Positions 1 through 14,000 of a stretch of 64,000 nucleotides of DNA are shown here, piece after piece. Both the position numbers and the translations under genes were made by a program. Below the pieces are notes generated by a model. That model was not told where the DNA came from. It did no database searches and saw only the letters and a program-made list of their open reading frames with translations. The stretch is from NCBI GenBank assembly GCA_038496675.1, contig CM076666.1, positions 12,744,038-12,808,037 on the forward strand, in the 5' to 3' direction. Source of the DNA: Rachycentron canadum (taxonomy: Eukaryota > Chordata > Actinopteri > Carangiformes > Rachycentridae). Every line of letters begins with the position of its first letter. The first letter of the stretch is position 1.

Positions 1-2882
1 CTGATCTGAGCTGTAGCTATCACGAGGATAAGACATTTTCCTGATATTGTTCAGTTTAGCTGGAGTGAAATTGTGACCACTCCCGTCCCGCGCTGACACC
101 TAGAAAGGGCCCAGCTCACTGTCTTTCCCAGGTCATTTTAGACTCTGCAAGCTGGTTAATAGATATTTTTAAACTACACCAAAATGAAACATGGTCTTCT
201 GCCTTTGACTATTACCCATAAACCATCAATTTAACTGTTTCCCTACTGTACACTGGTCAGCGCAGTCTGCTTGTTGATAAAAGCTTATAGTAATTGTGCC
301 GCACTTATAATGCACTTTTCTACCCAAGCAGGACAAAGCTTTGACAAATCACATTCACACTCATGTTTTGACAGAGCTGCCGTGCACACTGGAATATGAA
401 CATACTGAAGATGTAAAAGCATCCTCAAATCTATTTAACATATTTTCTGATAGTTGCACCCACTCCTACACTTATCAGTACTCACTCAACTCCAACAAAT
501 GAGGTTCATTTTTATTTATTATCATTTTACATTGGAAAAGCAACTGTCAGTTATCCCCAACTGTACTTCCATTCACATATTGTAGCTCTTTATTTCTAGG
601 TGATTAATGCTTATATTCTTACAAAACAAAAAGATTTCAGACACAATCTGTACACGCTGTCCAAATCACACCCCTCCCTTCAAACCATCTAGGACAAATA
701 AGCTAACATGGGAGTCAATTTTAGTGCAGTGTTGAAAACCCGTTCACACACACACATACAAAAACAATCAAGTCGCATGTACGTCTGTGAATCACATGCG
801 TTTTAAGTGTCTGGACTCGTCACCTAAGACACAAGAGGACACGTTTAAGCGGGTGTGCATTGTAGGTAATACAAGGAAGGCAGGCGATTGAGGATAAATC
901 TGACAGAATAATTTCACTTGGACTGATGTGTCTTGGAAAATAAAAGCAGGAAATGGTTCTGCTTACAAAACCACTCTTCAAAAATAAAATTAAACGGGAA
1001 GAATTCAAGTTTTACACTCCAAGACATTTCTCACGTGGAAGATTTTAGTGACAATGGTGGTGTGCAGCGTTTTCATGGAAAATCCAGAAGGGCAAGCATG
1101 AGGACTCATTCAAAATCAGGAAAGGAAAAAAAACTAACCAAAAAAACAAAAAACAACAAACCAATTAAGGGGGATGAAATGCTTAGTCCCCCTCCCCACC
1201 CAAGCACGTGACACATAAAGGTCCCACATTGTCCACTTTTCATTATGTTTACCTTCAAATATCACCAAGACAAAAACATGTTTCACAATCAAACGTTTTA
1301 AATAAATATAGCTCCATTGATAGAATTTCTTCAAAAAAAAAAAAAAAAAAACAAAAAAAAAAACCCTAAGAGCAAACTCTCACATGAAACTGAGCACAAC
1401 CCACCCACCCTGACCACAACACACATACCATAACCCTGCAGATGTAAAAATACCATTGAAAAGACAGGTGTGTGTTAAAAACCAGCAAAGTAAGACTGAC
1501 TGGAGGGATTCATACCAGGTGATAAAGAAGTGCCAAACCACAGAAGAGCAGACTTTGGTAAAGATAATTTCTTCCATTTGATTATCACAGAACTTTGACA
1601 GAGATACTTTGTCTTGAGAACATGAGCTAATAATTTTGCGATCACATGAAAACAATTTTATGTCAATTGTGATCATGAAAAAGGGTCTATTAAAGTACCA
1701 AATAACACCAGGACAAGGTTTTTAAATACTAACTGGAGAACTTTCAAAATGCAAATTTTTTTGAAAAGTGTAATAAATCTATTTTTTCGGCAATTAAAAA
1801 CGTTGCACCACATCTTAAACAAGTCCAATCAAACTTATTAAAAAAAAAAAAAAAAAAAAAAATCATGGGTCAAGAAAACTTAGAAAAAATTAAAGCCTTT
1901 ATTTGGCAGCTACTTTATTATAGAACAGTGAAAATATTTAACCCACCAGTCTATGATCAAATATGAAATTTAAAACTGTAATATGGCCCCTTGAAGAAGA
2001 GAACAGACAAACATTAGTCCGGCCCATAAGCTATGTCGACCAATTCAATGTCCTTCAGTACATATTGGCAGCACATACATACACACACACACACATACAC
2101 AAGCATACATACGCATACATACACATACATACACACACACACACACCCACACCCACACTCAATACTGGTAGTGTGATTCAATCAGTGAAATCTATTTGAT
2201 GTGTGTCGTGGTTGGCTGCATGGTGAGTACGACAGACAGGGAGGCGGCTAAGGTGTCGATGACCATGTAGACGGCAGCCGTGCGCACCAGAGAGGTCAGA
2301 GAGGGAGCGATACAGTGAAAAGGTCCATGTCCCGTTGTACCAGTTGAACGACAGGTACTGTAGCCCCAGGGTCCCCCGTTTGCACAGACGTCACCACACC
2401 CAGAGGCTGGGTGGAGGAACAAAAGTGGATGACGACAACTGTCCATGTCCGACCGTGGTCCAAAGAAGCTTGTCCAGTTCATCAACAAGACAACTTTTTC
2501 CCCTCACATACAAAACCATAGCAGCAGGTAGAGCTCGAGGATCTCTCCTCGAGGAAAATAAGGACAAAAACAAACAAACAAACAAAGAAAAAAAAACAAA
2601 ACAAATAATACCTTTCTCCGTCATCCACATGAAAAGCAAGCTATGGAGAACTACCAGTTCTGGGAAGTGGCAGATGTCTTTTTGCTTTATTCTTCTTCCC
2701 CTCCTCCATCTTCTTTTCCCCCTGAATCCAAACAATCAAGCAACCAGCATCGTCCTCTGTCGTTAGTCTCTTGTCAGAAATTTTCCCCGTCTTGCACTTC
2801 ATCCCCGCTCCCATCCCACAAGTCAAACCCTGTCCCCCTCCCTGTTTTCCCTCATCCTTTCCCAGGCGAGGATGAAGGCAGA
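1..2882. other. zmynd19 3' UTR and downstream spacer
   Basis: No coding exon is recognisable. The part next to the stop codon is probably zmynd19 3' UTR. Minus-strand polyadenylation signals (TTTATT on the plus strand) occur at about 1898-1903 and 1914-1919, giving a UTR of about 1 kb, and again at 511-520 and about 590, giving about 2.3 kb. I cannot tell which is used. The stretch also holds two long A-runs (about 1334-1364 and 1841-1862) and a CA/TACA microsatellite. ORFs of up to 143 codons here are low complexity and lack family motifs. Confidence 0.5.
2072..2160. repeat. CA / ATAC compound microsatellite
   Basis: Interrupted (AC)n and (ATAC)n units extend for about 90 bp, probably in the downstream flank of zmynd19. 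It is a simple length-variable repeat. Confidence 0.9.
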
Positions 2883-5800
2883 TCATCGTTCGGGCTCCGA
2901 CTCTAGGGCCAGCACCCGCTTGCGCTCACGACACTGCTTCTTGTGGGCCGGCCAGTCCCTCTGCTGGCACTGGGAGCCACAGTAGCGCGCGACTTGGCAG
3001 CGACCGCATATGTTGAACTCCCGCAGCTGTGGAAAGGCAAGGAAAAAAGTCATTATTGGGCGTGAGGAAGAGCTCTGTTACTTTGATGCTAGGTAATAAT
3101 TTTTCTGGACAAATTAACACGTGGATGGGATCTTGAAGTCTGAATTCAAATTACGGTACATACCCTCCTCTCAATGAGTGAACAAGGAGGATAATGACAC
3201 TCATAGTAGGTGCAAGAGCACTCCTCTTCCTCCACCAGCTCCCCGTTAGCGTTGTAGTAGCGTGTGCGGCTCAGCTCCAGATACTGCTCCTCTACAGGGT
3301 CGGCTGGGACCTGCTGGATGGCCAGCCAGTACAGAGACTGCTCTCTGGGACAAGTATGAGAACAATTATTCAGTTCAGAGTTCAAGAACAAATCTGGATG
3401 TAAGTGCCATATGAAATATCACAGGTCTTTTCCACAAGTCATATGATGTGAGCCAAATTTTTACTTCCCTTAACTGAGGTCACTAACACCTCCCTCTTCT
3501 CCTAAATTGTGTAAGCGTTGCTAGATTTGCTTCTACAGTTTCATTAGGAGGCGAGAAGGCAGTTGTTAACTTCTGTTACTTCTAACCAGGGTTAAAAAAA
3601 ACGTGATATTTCTTAACTCATTTCCCAGAAAATGATCTTCCAGACATTCAGAAGAGCCCAATTTGATGGTACCGTAAGGCTAATTTAGTGACTGACAGTC
3701 AAGAAAGGATACAGGAAAAAACCCTGCAAATATTTACATTTGTTTTTCTGAGCAAATGGATTTCTGTTTTGCTCCGGCACAGGCTATACTGGGACCTCAG
3801 TATATCAGACTGGCTTCTTTTATAGATGAAACATCATGCTTGTGCAATGCCGTACATTCCTGCAGTGCTACAGAATATAGCCATTAGTACAGTAGCACTA
3901 GTATTGCTGTGGTCTGACCTTTGCTTGCTGGAAATCTCCTCCGGCTTGGGGCTCCAGCCCACTGGCACCAGTCGCAGGTTGTCTAGCCGGTTGTCCACCG
4001 TCACAGAGTTGATGTGGATGACTTGAAAACTGGGTGCAATGCCTCCTCTGTGCTTCTCCCTGGGTCAAGACATGTATCCAGATCATAGGTCAGTAGATGC
4101 ACAACCACAGGTTGTTAAGACAGTTAAATTGCACAACTTCTAATGAATTTCTTTCTCTCATTAAAAAACATAATCAGCAGCTCACACATGTCTCGTTTTC
4201 AAAACAGCAACGTTTACACTTCAGTGTCTTCACTTCGATACTGCACTCACCATATGAAAGACAATAACACTGACACCAACCTATCAGCTGCTCAAAACAA
4301 CAAGTTTTGGGACACTCATAATTTGTCAGACTGCACCACCACAGTTTTGTAAGATACCAAATTCTTGTGAGGTTTTACTTGTACAAAGGTTATCTTGGAC
4401 AGCAGAGGTAGGGTCAGCTACAATGCACCTGTCTGCAAATGTTAAGATGCACACAGTCATTTGAATCTGGTCCATCGCTACTTTGTTTTACTAAATGCTT
4501 CCAGCTCACCTCCAACGCACACTTGATTTTAGCAGACAATAGAAACAATAAGACATCTGGATACAGATGATTTACCACTGGGTTGATTACGTTCAGTAGT
4601 TCCAATCAAGGGCAAATCCACAGTGAGGATGCTTGCCAGCAGAGAAAGTTTGACTCCAGATGTTCCAACAGAAAAAAAAAAAAAAAACTGTTTATACTCA
4701 TCCTGATATTATGAACAAGTTACTTACCAGAGCAGCTCATGTAACGGCCTTCCTGCCCAGCGGCCTTTGCCAATATCGAAAGCGTAGGCAAAGATCTTAG
4801 CTCCATTGCCATCCGCATCTACCTCCATGCGTGCCTAGAAATTGAATAATGCCATGGCTTTATATTGGCACAATCAGAGAAGAGGTGAAAGCAAGTTGCA
4901 GTTGAATCAACGTTGTTTACCTCAAAGGCATAGTTTTCCACAAGTGGTATGTCCTGCTCATCAATCAGTGTGTATTTTGTCTGAAATGAGAATTGAGAGA
5001 AAAAAAACTTTTACAATAACGCTTTGATCTGTAAGAACCACAACTCTCACAGGCACAGCAATCTTTCCATATCCTTCTTTACCAAAATGTGTACATGGTG
5101 GGAAAGGGCCGAAATGCAATGAGGACCAAATAAACCCAGCTATGCGGTTTTCCATCGTCTCACAACTATATATTTAAAACTATATTCTATAAGTATTAAC
5201 AAATAGTTGTCTACAGAGTTTGACATTCTACACAAATAATTAGATGTTTCACAATCAATAAACAATAAGATATAAAATAACCATAAAATGATGTGAACTT
5301 AAACTAATGACCATTTAAAAATGAATAGTTTGATAAACCAAGTAGCAGGAAAATATTTGTTTTTCCTGGGGATGATGCTTGTCTATTGCAGAACCAAAAT
5401 CTTTTATTTAGCAATGGCTGCTAACGCTGATGAGTTCAGTTACCAACGACCTGTGCAAACATTACTCCAACTATCTGCCCCTGCAAACTTCCATCAAAAT
5501 GTGGCTTTAGCACATGTATGTGCACAATTTAAACTGGTTGAGCATTACACAGTAACTTGCAGAAAAGTGAGGGTACGTTCAAACTCTTATTTGGGAATTT
5601 GCCCTGCACATGACAGCTGCAACACAGACATGACAAGACCATCATAACTTCTCATGTCATCAAGAGGAAAAACAATTCAACCAATTTAAATGAAATTTTT
5701 TTTTTTTGCATTAACCTCATCTGGCTCGAGATGCAACAAGGACAAGTCTAATTTTAACCATTTAACAGCTACCTGGACTCTGTTAGGTGGAATTTACAAA

Positions 5801-6843
5801 TACACGTGACAGGAATCCAACTCAGTTGCCCCACGCTCCACTGGGCATGGAACAACTCACGGGTAGTGTTGCTCACATACCAAAAAGGTCGAAACACGCA
5901 ATGTGACACGCTGTCTCGACTGCCAGACTATTGTGTCGATCTAAAACACCGGACTGACATCATGTAAAGTAGTTGTGTGACTGCTGACCGGAGCCCAGTA
6001 GCCCTGTCACTCAGCAGGTGGGCAAACAAAACTGTGTGCACCGCTTATCCCCGGCCGGGATGGTCTTGTGACACCGGCAGTCCCGAGCATTTATTGACCA
6101 ATATTTAGCCATAGATTAACGTCGCGGTAATTATATAACTTTCTTCAAGGCAAAAAAAAACAAAAACAAAAACACGATTTCAGTTTTGGGGCCACAGCTG
6201 TTGTGTGCCGTCTTTTGCCGGTGCTTTGTCACGTTGCACAATAGAGTCAGTTGATGGAGCATGGCGATGGCTTCCTCATTAGCAAACACTTAACCGTGTA
6301 ATCCAAATAACAGAGCTAGCGTGGCGCTGCTAGCTGAGCCGCCGACCATTAACGTGACATGACCCCCCCCCCCCCTCCCCGCACACAAGAAAACAACCGT
6401 GTCCTCCATATCCACACTACCCGAAACCGGTACTGACAAAAAAAAACACCCACGAGTTTACCTTTGTGACATTTTTTTTCTTCGTTGTAACGCTCGCCAA
6501 CAGCTAACGTAACCTGCTACATGCTAGTTAGCGTTAGCTTCCTAGCGAGACTGTGTGGCGGTGGCGGATGTACAGAAAACCAGTCTGGCTCGGCACGGCC
6601 GGCTTTCCTAATCCGCTCAAATACAGCTCAAATCGGTACAGTTGAACTACCCTCGCATCGTCAAAGGCTTGGTAACATCATACGCGCTAGCCCACCAGGA
6701 ACTCATCATCGCTAAATGTTTTCCCAGCGCCTTTTTGTGATCCCCGCGGGCCCTCCCCCGGCCGCACATGGCAGTCCTGGGATCCAGCTCACCTTCCCGG
6801 CCACACGGCCGAGCCGTACGATCCCGAGCTTGAAGTCCGACAT
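2883..6843 (-). CDS. zmynd19: Zinc finger MYND-type containing 19 (ZMYND19), complete, 6 coding exons
   Basis: Coding exons in transcript order: 6793-6843, 4921-4980, 4728-4834, 3919-4059, 3164-3344 and 2883-3026. All introns are GT-AG and the phases join without a break. The total is 684 nt, or 227 residues, the length I recall for human ZMYND19. The start gives MSDFKLGIVRLGRVAGK, the family N-terminus. The last exon holds the C-terminal half of the MYND zinc finger (CGRCQVARYCGSQC, then DWPAHKKQC), and the exon before it supplies CTYYECHYPPC. MYND fingers bind proline-rich peptides. In mammals ZMYND19 is described as a binding partner of the melanin-concentrating hormone receptor tail; that role is from family knowledge, not visible here. 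The protein has no signal peptide or membrane segment, so it is probably a soluble adaptor. Assignment is near certain. Confidence 0.96.
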
Positions 6844-7330
6844 CAGGAGGACGGGCGGTGGTGACACAGAGAGGCGTGGGTTCCAACCTCAAGATTACTC
6901 AGGTTTAAAGCTCGCCGGGGCAGCCCCTCAGCCCCGCTGCGCGGCGAGGTTGGATTAACCGGTTGGGTGCTCGCTCACTCCGGGTCTCTCCGGCAGCAGC
7001 CCAGCCTCGGTGACACACCGCCGCTGGCGCAGGAAAGCCGAGCGAGCTGTTGGGGGCGGGGCTGGCAATGGGGCGGGACAAGTCGCTCACCACACCGTCC
7101 AATCAGATGAAACGTTACGTTTTTCAACGTCAGACGTCCGCTCATGCCGTCCAATAGAAAACGAGTATCTCCAAGAACCGTCTGTTTCCGTTACTACTTC
7201 ATCACACTCATGTGACTCCTTCCAGCCATTTTCCCGCGAAATGTTTGATAGCTGGGTGGGATAATTTGCCTTTATTCAAAGCCCTAACCGATTTATTTAC
7301 AGATGTGTTTGACGTCATGGTTTATGACGT
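6844..7330. promoter_or_regulatory. CpG-rich promoter of zmynd19
   Basis: The sequence around and upstream of the zmynd19 start is GC- and CpG-rich. It has two CCAAT boxes (about 7098-7104 and 7151-7156), a palindromic E2F-type site TTTCCCGCGAAA at 7230-7241 preceded by a GCCATTTT YY1-like motif, and a full CRE palindrome TGACGTCA at 7310-7317. No TATA box is evident. This is the usual architecture of a broadly expressed gene. The transcription start is not mapped here. Confidence 0.6.
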
Positions 7331-10300
7331 TTACTGCAAAAATAGACCTGACGCAGGACATTGAGTATCTACATCACTATTACTACCCTGTATCGAGGCT
7401 ACTGCAAAATTATAGGCTACAACTAAATGCGTTTGTCACTCAGCCATGTATTTAGAGATGTACATTAAGTAATGACCGACAGCAGGTAATAAGCATATTT
7501 ACATGTTGTTTTCTGACCTATTTATGTAATTGATTGTATTGGCAACTTGTATTATTTCTTTTCTAAGACAATACAATTAGTTTCAAATTAAATAGTGATT
7601 ATGGTTAAAGGACTAAAGTTGTTTTTTTTAAATATCAGATGTGTACATCAATTCCTTTTTTTCCACCTTGACTTTTGTTAATGTCAGTAATTGTTGTCTT
7701 GTAGAAATTGAAATTCCACCTAAATGCCTCCATTTCAAACTATTTAAGGGAATGTACCACTAGTAACAATTATTTTATCTGAATTAAACTAGTTTTTACA
7801 TTTAATGTTTTTTGAGTATTCATTTATTTCTTTATTTATTCTCTATATATCCTTTATTGACCCCTTTCTATTTAATTGTTTCCCCTTCTCAAATTATTTA
7901 GATATGTCAGCAACAGCCATAGCACATTGCCCTTTGACAGATCCCATGAACTTTTACTACATTGTTCCTCAGGGCTCTAGTAACTTTGTATTTGTAATTC
8001 AGTGGTGTGACAGCAAACCACCGGGACTCCATAATGGGTTATTATTCTGTAAAACTGAAATTCAGTCAAATAAGTTTAGCATAACCAGCAGATAGATACT
8101 AAGACCTTGACGATTAAAATCAAATTTACTTGAAGATATTCATCTTCAAGTAAATTTGAGTAACTATAGAGGGCAAAAACACAATGTGCTTCTTTTGCAT
8201 CCCAAATAGCATCAGTGGGTGAACTGGAAATGATTAGAGAAAGACATGCAGAGTAGGATTAAAGTTTGGAATATGGGGGCATTAAAGGAGGTTCATCTGA
8301 AGGCAGATTTTAAATGCATTCATTAATCTAAATAATCTTCAGCACCTTATTTTTGTCATGTGATCACCTGCATCTTGAGTTTAAATCCCTGCACATCTGT
8401 TCAGTGATGAAGATGACTTCATGGTTCAGTTAGTAAAGTGTAGAGCACCCTCTGGAGATCATGAGCTGTATTACAGAAGGTAGCAATGGATACACGAGTC
8501 AGTGGCATTAGAAAACCAGAAAACTATCAAATTAACGTGTTTTAAAAGAATAATTGTGAATTTTTACTAGACGAAATCACTTTTTAATAACACAGTTTTT
8601 ACCCAACACAGCAATAATATTTTCATTCATTAGTGAAGTTATGATTACAGCCAGTGTTTCGCAACAAATCTTCAAATTCTATTATATGTACTGTACATAG
8701 TGAGGAACAAAACAATTTGAGCCCCCTTTCTCTCCTTGTTTACCTCATCATCCATTTTATTGATTTTAGTAAATTGATTTAATATCATTAAATACCAACA
8801 GAACTGGCTGAAGATCAGTGTATCATACAAAAAGACTACTGTGTCACTTCATGGTGTTACATCTAACTAATTTAAAACTATGCTATTATATTTGTATGTT
8901 GTGTCCATTATCATTTTTGAATCATTTCATGACAATAAAAACATGCAAAAAGTAAAAAGAAAAACAACAAACAAACAAAAAAACACAATTACAATTAAAC
9001 ATTAATTTTTTTCCTTAAGCCTCAACACGCGTCTCTCAAGTTTCTCTGGTAAGGGACTAAGAATTAACCACGCCATGCATATAAAGCAAATGAAAATATG
9101 ATATATTGATGTAAAATCAAAAAGAAATGTCAGGCAATGGTTTCAGAGTCATGCTATCCTACTATATTGCCTGACAATATAGTACATGTAGTATGTCCAA
9201 TAAAAAGTCTATATTTTGCCTGCTAAAATGTTAAATGTGACATGAGACATGAAGAGAGAAATCACTTATTTATTCCTGTTTTCTTTTTGTTTTTGCTTGC
9301 TGCCATTTTTCTGAGAATCTGCCAAGAAGGAGAGTACAAGGATTCACATGCCGAGATCTTTTTTCCATACCCAGAAATCTACTGATACATGATTGATTAT
9401 TAAGTATATGTCTTGTGTTTACTCGTTTTTACTCTTTACAACAGCCTTTTATGCTGCTATAACAATGGTGTCCCTGTGCCCCTGCTATTCCTATTTCAAA
9501 GTAAAATGGCATGCCACTCTTCTGTCAGTCACTGCTATCCAGTTACCCACAGAAGTGGAGCTGGGAGGAGTGGGAGATGTGTGTGTACTGTTTCCTCTCA
9601 AACTTAACAACAAGAAGTTTCTCATTTCAGTTTGACAGGAACAGGAAGAGAAAAGGACAATAAGACAATAGGTTTATTTTCATATATCTCTGCTTCTAGT
9701 TTTCTGTAATACATAATCTACTAGTATATAGAGGATATTTTTGTCTATTTTATAGTTGTGCTGTTGTTTTAGAAATAAAACATCATTGTTGGGATGTCAT
9801 ACCTGACACCTCCAGACATTTTCAGTGAATGGGTTTTTAGTAGCACACCATCTTTCATAATAAGCATTTGGTCTTACTTGAGGTTATTTTCTCTGGAATC
9901 AAGAGCTTTTGCAGACAGTGGGTGTTGTTTACTATTGCTAAAGTGTGTCTGAGGTGTGGTTGCACCTCTGATCCCTGTGCATACTAATATGATGAAACAG
10001 AAAATCTATCACACCTATCCACCCTGGAAAATGTAATTATCCTCTTCTACAGTTTTGTCACAACTGTATCTTACACTTACAGAATGTCTCTGAATATGAG
10101 ACTGCTATAATAATTTAATGTCTGTGAGCCAAAGAAAAGTGAACAAAAACTTTACAGTGCTTTACATTAACCCATGCACACACATTTAGAGTTTTATCGG
10201 ACTTAAATTATTTCAAATATTCATATAAAATATACATTTTTAACTGTGTAGTTAGAGTAATTGATAAAAAAAAATCCTAATTTGTGTTGTGTGGATTGAA

Positions 10301-11086
10301 TAATTGGGCCTGTTTTATTGCTTTGATGGCAAATATTGATACAAACAAACCTTAAACACCATCAAGTGTGTTAGACCATCAATAAAATACATATAAATGA
10401 TATGGGCACACAGGTTTAAATTATGTGATTTGAGTTTTATTGGTGGGAAGGCTGCACTTAAATTTAATAATGTACCTTTAAATGTCTAATGAATTAATGT
10501 TTATGTTACATGTTAATATTATATAATATGTTATAACTGATCCAATTGGTAATAAAAGCAAATTAACTAAAAGCTCACAGACTAATCTTAAAACCAAATT
10601 TGTGATTATTACAAGTTAGTATTCCAAACCAAATAAATTATTGTTTATCACATAAATATTGACCTGGTGAAGAAAGAAGCAGCCTACAATATTTCCCCAT
10701 GTGACTATAGTGTTGATAACAAGTAAAAGTTAGAGTAACAAATAGAAAGGGGAGAAAGGGGATAGGGGAGGAATTTGAATATAAAGCTGAGTATTTTATT
10801 TCTGATATTGCCATTAAATTTCCCTTATTGCGATTGCAACATGACTTAAAGACGTAAAGGCGGTTATTAGCTGACGCCCAAACCAAACAACAGAAAACCA
10901 GCAGTGCAGATACCGTTTTTTTTTTTCTTTCCTCAGCTCTGACCTCTGATACCTAGTTACTTCCGTGTTCCGCTCACCTGTTACACCTGTGTTACAGCTC
11001 GGTGCTGTCGGTGCGACTCCTGCCTCCGTTGCACCTGTTGCGTTTTTCTTTTCCTTTCTTTTTTTTTTCCTTTTTGTTTTGATGCC
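7331..11086. other. Spacer between zmynd19 and bspry
   Basis: AT-rich DNA without recognisable exons on either strand. It contains the 17-bp-arm hairpin at 8121-8158 and a weaker 9-bp inverted repeat near 9161-9183. The last 100 bp or so, with the T/C-rich tract just before 11087, are probably the bspry promoter and 5' UTR. ORFs here are short and unsupported. Confidence 0.6.
8121..8158. repeat. Perfect 17-bp inverted repeat with 4-nt loop
   Basis: The left arm at 8121-8137 is exactly complementary to the right arm at 8142-8158, with loop ATTC. It is intergenic and not flanked by recognisable transposon ends. Confidence 0.9.
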
Positions 11087-14000
11087 ATGTCGGGAGAGCT
11101 CGTGACGAGCGAGTTAATATGTTCCACCGCATCAAGTGAACCGGAGGCGGCTTTGAGAAGCAGGGGGGTGGATTGTGAGCAGCCGATTTTCTCCATGTTG
11201 AGCGGCGGTGTGAGGGGGCAGCTGGGGGCGAGGAGCTCCTGTGGCGGCGGTGGAGCGGCCTCACCGGCGGCGACCACCACCTCCGACACCGAGTCCGGGA
11301 TCTTCTCGTCTTCTTCTGGTGAATGTGAGCTCTGTGTGGAGCACGAGTCTGAGCTGGACTGGTTCTGTGCCACCGAGCAGAAACTCATCTGCTCTCACTG
11401 CGCCGCCGCCTCCTGCCGCGGACACTCTGTGACCCCTGTGGCCACCAGAGTTACCGCAGTCAGAGTGAGTGTTTGGGGCGGTTTACGGGCTACTTTAAAC
11501 CTTTGTGTGATCATAAAGCATCGTTTCTTTTTGCATGGTAACCTATTATATAATATACTATTAGTTGTTTTCAACTTGTTCAAGGTAAATGTGATTTGTT
11601 CACTGATGCTACCTGAAGGGTTAAAAATAGCCCAGGAAGGTTACTTTCATTTTATGTGAATGGGGTTGGCCTCTAACTAATTTATATGCCTTATAACTTT
11701 CTATTATAACTGATTGTGTCATGTATTTCTCCATTTTCCTCATATAGCCTTCTTGAAAAGAGAAATATTTCTCTTGAAGTTTCTTTTATGGGAGATTTTA
11801 AATGCTAAACATGATAAAGTGGGGGTTTGTCTGGAGCTGGCTTCACACCAGCAGCTGGTATGAAACCAGCAGGACTCCTTGATGACATGGAGAAATTGCG
11901 GTTGCATTATTTGACAATGTAAGATGTGTGTATCATTCTCTCTTGGGTGTGTCATTATCTAGCATATGTTTTTCCTCTCTGATGACTCTGCATGGAATTT
12001 GAGAAGACAGGATTTTCTTGTTGCGTCTCCAGCTGGTGATGTTCAGGTTTTTGTGTTTATTGAAAAACTGCTGTGTGTCTGTGTGTGTGTGTGTGTGTGT
12101 TTTCACCAGAACCAACTGGTGGATGTGTGTGAAAAAATCCAACTGCAGGCGCTGAGGATTGAAAGGTTTATCAACCAGACGCTGACAGCCAAAGAGCAAA
12201 AGCTTCAGGTGAGAAATATCTCTGGTTCCCACCCACTCAAGTAAAGAGTTACACATGCTTTGCAGACATATGTGGGTTTCATGCACGTGGATACTATAAA
12301 AAGTCTCATTAGCATTGCAAAGAAATATTCTCATTGTCGGTTAATATGCTGACTGTTTCTTAAATTTATTCAATTTATTGTTAGGTGTTTAAAACGATTG
12401 AAAATAGTGACACTGAGTTCTCAGGTGTTCTCCAAGGTGGGCGATTTGCTTTTGTTTGGAACAGCAAAGATATTCTGTTTACAATTACATGAAGCAGAGA
12501 AAAGCAACAAATCTTCACATTTAAATACCTGGATCTTGTGAATGTTTGGCGTTTTTGCCTGATGAATGCCTCTTAAGTCTAAAGCCTTTTAAATGCAGGA
12601 GATGGTTGGATATAATTGTGTCTTTTTCTCAATTCACTTTCTCCCTAACAATTATATTGACACATATGAGGTGACATATAGGTGGTCTTAAATTTCTCTT
12701 ATTTTGGTGCCTCACAGCTGTAAATTGATGAGTAAGTAAAAGATAGAATTTGTTCGCTTACCTTGAACTATTTGCTGATTCAGTCATTTCATCAACACCA
12801 GGTGAAACTCTCCTCTTTCACTGCACCTGTATTTATTAATCTTTCTAAACAGAATGGGTCCACAGTGGTCACAGATACAAACCCTGCATGTGTAGTTTTC
12901 CAACAGAGTAAACCAGACCTCAAGAAAACAACCAGAGCACTTCAGAAGGAAAACAGATGCTACTTTCACAGTCAAGTCACCAAAGTCACCAAATATGTTT
13001 CTGTAACTAAATGAGCAAACTCTCGTAACATGGTGGAAACTGTGTTGTTGCTCAAAAGCCTTGTCAGTGAATCTCAGTAGTGTTTGGTGAGTTTGCCTGC
13101 AGAAGTGTCAGATTTTTGAGCTATAGAAACTTGGGCAGTGACTGTTTAACCATCCTGTACCTGAAGATTTGATTGAAAGGATGAATCCTCTGTGGACCAC
13201 ACAACTCATGTCGGCAATGAGCTTTAGAAAATATGTCTCTCTCTTCCCCAACTAAGAACTCTTGACTCTTAAATGACTTGAAGAGCCATTTCCTAGAGGG
13301 GAGAGGGTTAATCACTGGCTCTCATTCATAAGTGACCACAGCATTATCTAGTGGAAATGCAGATGATTAAAGATAAAACTTGGGGGATGTATTTAATCCA
13401 TTAGTCATTTTTTGATTCCTTTCTGTCAGGCTTTTTTCACAACAGATACTTTGTTAATAATTACAATAATGATGGATGCCTGCGCTTTTCTTACTGTGAC
13501 ATGTAAAATATGATAAAGACCTACTAGTCCATTCATTTTAGTTGATTACCAAAAATTGTATCTACTATACTACTGTATTATATGGAGACTTCTTACTCAT
13601 TTTGTTTTGTTCAAAACCAAAAGCTGGTTAAAACATCAGCATGAGCTTTGGTAACTAATTCATAGATTATTTTCACACCAAGGCTGCTGTTTGAAAAAAG
13701 CATTTAATCTGCAATACAACTGATGTCATATCTGACATCATGTCCATCTTTGAAAAGAGTGAATTTTTATTTTTTAGCGTTCAGTTCAAAACTTTGGTCC
13801 AGACTGAGATAGATACACAATTATTGACTTGTTTGGAATGAATGATTATGCATAGACATCCATCGTCTCCCATGGACAAAGCACCTATGCTGGTGTTTGA
13901 TTGATTTGGCGAATAGCACCATCATCAGATAAAAATTCATTTAGCAACTCAATGTCTAACAAATGAACTGGCACAAAAATGCAGATTATATTTGTGGGTT

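Noticed and set aside
2335..2766. 143-codon plus ORF near the zmynd19 3' UTR
   Set aside because: Lys/Asn/Thr-rich low complexity, no domain, overlapped by other unsupported frames.
10981..11388. 135-codon minus ORF opposite bspry exon 1
   Set aside because: Antisense of a Ser/Gly-rich coding exon; the plus strand encodes the B-box.
11933..12334. 133-codon minus ORF over bspry exon 2
   Set aside because: Antisense to a confirmed exon and includes a microsatellite-encoded His/Thr run.
13721..13740. TGATGTCA..TGACATCA inverted pair as a CREB/AP-1 element
   Set aside because: 8-bp arms are short enough to arise by chance in a 2.3-kb intron and there is no promoter context.
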